Shown: one piece after another, positions 61,268 through 64,000 of the stretch
Numbering within the stretch: the stretch's first letter is position 1
Layout: the number at the start of each line of letters is the position of its first letter
Origin: JARLFX01 sp036404255
GTDB lineage: Bacteria > Acidobacteriota > Terriglobia > Terriglobales > Acidobacteriaceae
Length of the DNA stretch: 64,000 nucleotides
Assembly: GCA_036404255.1 (NCBI GenBank)
Contig: DASWOP010000179.1
Location: 1-64,000 of the forward strand
Reading direction: 5' to 3'
Program-made: the position numbers and the translations under genes
The notes under the pieces: model-generated
The model's input: the letters and a program-made list of their open reading frames with translations, nothing else
Databases searched by the model: none
Told to the model about the DNA's origin: nothing

Positions 61268-64000
61268 TGAAGTCCTGGTTCCACCCCCGCAACCGCACTT
61301 CCCTGGCCAGCCGTGCGACCATGCTCAGCATCACAACCGTGCTGCTGACAGCGGCCACCCTGCCTGCACAGACTCTGGAAGGAAAATACAACCCCACCGC
61401 CGATTCTGCCGCTGAGGTTCAGCTCGGCAATGCCCGCTTTACGGTCCTCACCCCGCAGATGATACGCATGGAATGGGTGCCCGGCGGCCGCTTTGAAGAC
61501 CATGCCTCCTTCGTCTTCCTCAACCGTCGTCTTCCTGTGCCGCGGTTCACGAAGAAAATCGAACATGGAGCAGTCGGCCGAGTTCTACACCTCCATACCG
61601 GAAGTCTCGATCTCACCTATACCCTTGCGCCACGGAGTGACGGACACTTCACCCCCGGCAATCTCACCGTCTCACTCATCGTCGATGGCAAGCCGGTTAC
61701 CTGGACACCTGGCCTCGCGGACAGAGAGAACCTGCAAGGCACCACCCGCACGCTCGATGGTGCGCGCGGCGGCAAGACCAGGGAGCCCATAGGCCAGGGG
61801 CTCATTTCGCGCGGTGGCTGGGCGGTCATCGACGATTCCACCACACCGCTCTTCGACTCTGCCGACTTCAGCTTTCCGCAGGGGGAAAACAGCCCGCTGC
61901 CCTGGGTCATGGAGCGGCCAGAGATTTCTACGCAAGCCGCTTACGACGACCTCAAGCAGGCCGAATCGCCGGCGACCACTGCGCCAACCAGCCGCATCTT
62001 CCGGCAGGACTGGTACTTCTTCGGCTACGGCCATGACTATAAGCAGGCACTCGGAGATTATGTCCGCGTCGCCGGCCGCGTCCCCTTGCCACCCCGCTTC
62101 GCCTTCGGCGCCTGGTGGTCGCGGTATTGGTCCTACAGCGATCAGGAACTCGACGATCTCGTACAGCAGGCCCGCGCCAATCATGTCCCGCTGGACGTCC
62201 TTGTCATTGACATGGACTGGCATCTGCCCTTCGGCAATGATTGGAGCATGCTGGACCCCTCCGGCAACCGTGCCCGATGGACCGGCTACACCTGGAACAA
62301 GCTCCTTTTCCCCGATCCCCAGCTCTTCCTTGAGAAGATGCACCGCGAAGGGCTCAAAGTCACTCTCAATCTGCATCCAGCCTCCGGCGTCCAACCGTTC
62401 GAGGATGCCTACCCCGCCATGGCACGTGCCATGGGCATCGATCCTACCTCCGGCAAGTACGTGCCGTTCGACATCACCGACAAGCAATTTGCCCGCAATT
62501 ACTTGGACATCCTCCACCATCCCATCGAGCGCCAGGGCATTGACTTCTGGTGGCTCGACTGGCAGCAAGCCCAGCACACGAAACTGCCGGGCGTCGATCC
62601 TACGTGGTGGCTAAACTATGTCCACTTCACCGATCAGCAGCGTGAAGGCAAGCGCCCGCTGCTCTTCCATCGCTGGGGTGGCCTCGGCAATCATCGTTAC
62701 CAGATCGGATTCTCCGGCGACGTCGTCTCCACCTGGGAATCACTCGCCTTCCAACCGTGGTTCACCGCTACTGCGGCCAATGTCGGCTATGCCTACTGGA
62801 GCCATGACATTGGCGGCCACATGCCCGGCAAGATCGAACCCGAGCTCTACACCCGCTGGTTGCAGTTCGGAGCGCTTAGCCCGATTCTGCGTACCCACAC
62901 CACTAAGAATCCTGAAGCTGAACGCCGCATCTGGGCCTATCCGGAACCATATTCCGACGTCATGCGGCAGGCTTACGATCTGCGCTATGCCCTGGTGCCA
63001 TATCTTTACACTGAGGGCAGACGCACCTACGACACCGGCGTCGCCTTCCTTCGTCCTCTCTATTACGACTGGCCCGGAAGTGCCGAAGCTTACACCAGTG
63101 AAAACGAATATCAGCTTGGAGAGAACTTTATCGTCGCTCCGGTAACCGTTCCCGCTGACGCACAGACCAACCTTACCCATGAATCCGTTTGGCTCCCGCC
63201 CGGCGAATGGATCGAATTACCTACCGGCCGGCATCTTCAAGGTCCCACCACTCTGGATCGAGCATTCTCGCTAGCGCAGATCCCCCTCTACGCTCGTGCC
63301 GGCGCCCTCATCCCTATGGCCCCGCCGATGAGCTACACAAGCGAGCGTCCGCTCAGCCCGCTAGTCGTTCAGGTCTATGCACTGCCCGAGGGCGCAAGTT
63401 CCCACTACATTCTCTACGAAGATGCGTCCTCCACATCCAACTACACCGCCGGTGAAGCCACTAGGACCAACCTTTCTGCTACCCAGGCCGGCGATACCCT
63501 TACCGTAACCATCGCAGCCAGCGAGGGAAGCTACCCTGGTATGCCGCCCACGCGCAGCTACGAACTCAGACTACCCGGAGACTGGCCGCCATCCCAGGTC
63601 AGAATCAACGGTATCGAGGTCGACTACCAGCCAGACGCCACCCACAAGGGTTGGAGGTTTGAAGGGAACACCCTCACTACTATTATCTCCGCCGGCGACT
63701 TTCCGGTCGGCGTGCAAGTGACGTTTACCATTCGCCGCGATACCTCGTTGTTCGCCCGCCGCACCGAACTCAACGGCTTTGCCGGAGCCATCCAGCGTCT
63801 GCGCGAGGCCTACGACGTCCTTCAGAACAACACTCCCATCGATACACCGCCCGATGAGTTGACCGATGCAATGCAGGCCGGCGACCGGCTCACTTACCAT
63901 CCCCAACAGGCCGGCAGCATCCTTATCCACTGGAACGAAGTTCTCGCGCGTGTTCCGGCAGCCGTCGCGAAGGTCGAATCCGTCGGGCAGCAGCGCCGCG
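61267..64000 (+). CDS. Exported GH31 alpha-glycosidase (runs off the window)
   Basis: The frame is open from the ATG at 61267 (TAATG overlap with GH16) to the window end: 911 codons, C-terminus missing. A signal peptide (ATMLSITTVLLTAATLPAQ) leads to a beta-sandwich, then the barrel: VPLDVLVIDMDWH, nucleophile Asp431 in GIDFWWLDWQ, acid/base Asp485 in FSGDVVSTWESL, and HDIGGHMPG. A proximal and distal beta domain follow (from ~600), plus an extra C-terminal stretch after ~820. GH31 members are alpha-glucosidases, alpha-xylosidases or transglycosylases; W-L-D-W rather than W-x-D-M-N places it in a less common group. Its operon partners attack beta-glucans, so an alpha-xylosidase or side-chain role is possible. 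Confidence 0.92.
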   Translation, partial: MKSWFHPRNRTSLASRATMLSITTVLLTAATLPAQTLEGKYNPTADSAAEVQLGNARFTVLTPQMIRMEWVPGGRFEDHASFVFLNRRLPVPRFTKKIEHGAVGRVLHLHTGSLDLTYTLAPRSDGHFTPGNLTVSLIVDGKPVTWTPGLADRENLQGTTRTLDGARGGKTREPIGQGLISRGGWAVIDDSTTPLFDSADFSFPQGENSPLPWVMERPEISTQAAYDDLKQAESPATTAPTSRIFRQDWYFFGYGHDYKQALGDYVRVAGRVPLPPRFAFGAWWSRYWSYSDQELDDLVQQARANHVPLDVLVIDMDWHLPFGNDWSMLDPSGNRARWTGYTWNKLLFPDPQLFLEKMHREGLKVTLNLHPASGVQPFEDAYPAMARAMGIDPTSGKYVPFDITDKQFARNYLDILHHPIERQGIDFWWLDWQQAQHTKLPGVDPTWWLNYVHFTDQQREGKRPLLFHRWGGLGNHRYQIGFSGDVVSTWESLAFQPWFTATAANVGYAYWSHDIGGHMPGKIEPELYTRWLQFGALSPILRTHTTKNPEAERRIWAYPEPYSDVMRQAYDLRYALVPYLYTEGRRTYDTGVAFLRPLYYDWPGSAEAYTSENEYQLGENFIVAPVTVPADAQTNLTHESVWLPPGEWIELPTGRHLQGPTTLDRAFSLAQIPLYARAGALIPMAPPMSYTSERPLSPLVVQVYALPEGASSHYILYEDASSTSNYTAGEATRTNLSATQAGDTLTVTIAASEGSYPGMPPTRSYELRLPGDWPPSQVRINGIEVDYQPDATHKGWRFEGNTLTTIISAGDFPVGVQVTFTIRRDTSLFARRTELNGFAGAIQRLREAYDVLQNNTPIDTPPDELTDAMQAGDRLTYHPQQAGSILIHWNEVLARVPAAVAKVESVGQQRR

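Noticed and set aside
1..64000. CRISPR array, phage structural genes or rRNA
   Set aside because: No regularly spaced repeats, no capsid/tail/terminase genes and no rRNA sequence were seen.

Overview
The window looks like chromosomal DNA of an Acidobacteriota bacterium, most likely order Terriglobales (Granulicella/Terriglobus/Edaphobacter-like). This is inferred from two very large Oar-type TonB-dependent receptors with an N-terminal carboxypeptidase-regulatory-like domain and no SusD partner, a high density of Tat-exported sulfatases and exported glycoside hydrolases, an HpnJ-type hopanoid radical SAM enzyme, and the acidobacterial winged-helix domain in a membrane-bound regulator. No rRNA or species marker is present, so the rank is an inference.

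Layout. (1) 0-7.3 kb is a decayed integrative/conjugative element: an IS5-family transposase tail, then virB6/trbL, virB5/trbJ, virB10/trbI, virB9/trbG and a 5'-truncated virB4, fused head-to-head at about 6290 to a 5'-truncated tyrosine recombinase. Beside the recombinase lie a tRNA-Glu 3' half (attachment-site scar) and the 5' half of a different tRNA. (2) 7.7-10.4 kb holds c-di-GMP genes: an intact GGDEF cyclase, an EAL remnant, and a second EAL gene cut by an IS5-type transposase tail. (3) 10.4-33.4 kb is a sulfatase-rich carbohydrate locus: seven full-length S1 sulfatases, one sulfatase remnant, an Oar-like receptor, a GH2 enzyme and the formylglycine-generating enzyme that would activate the sulfatases. 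It ends with an orphan hpnJ that overlaps the last sulfatase. (4) 33.4-41.2 kb is mannoside-related: a GT35 phosphorylase remnant, a GT4/GH130 gene pair with overlapping ends, a frameshifted phosphomannomutase-like HAD gene and a GH92 alpha-mannosidase. (5) 41.3-64 kb is a glucan/hemicellulose locus: a second Oar-like receptor, a large unassigned probable alpha/alpha-toroid carbohydrate enzyme, a membrane regulator with two malectin domains, then GH3, a GH/FGE-like fusion, GH172, an SGNH esterase, GH3, GH16 and GH31 (running off the window).

How the parts work together. Receptors would import oligosaccharides released by exported enzymes; FGE would convert the sulfatase Cys to formylglycine before export. 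In region 5 I found a 20-bp element (TTAAC-N7-AACTTG, with K-C-Y after TTAAC) at 49719, 56171, 57655 and 57906, upstream of each of the four transcription units that follow the malectin regulator. Its half-sites repeat every 10 bp. The most attractive hypothesis is a self-contained regulon: a one-component, membrane-spanning sensor that binds oligosaccharide in the periplasm through tandem malectin domains and binds these direct repeats through its cytoplasmic winged helix. Many sites are scarred by deletions, insertion-sequence tails and pseudogene stubs, so the region appears to be accessory and actively rearranging.
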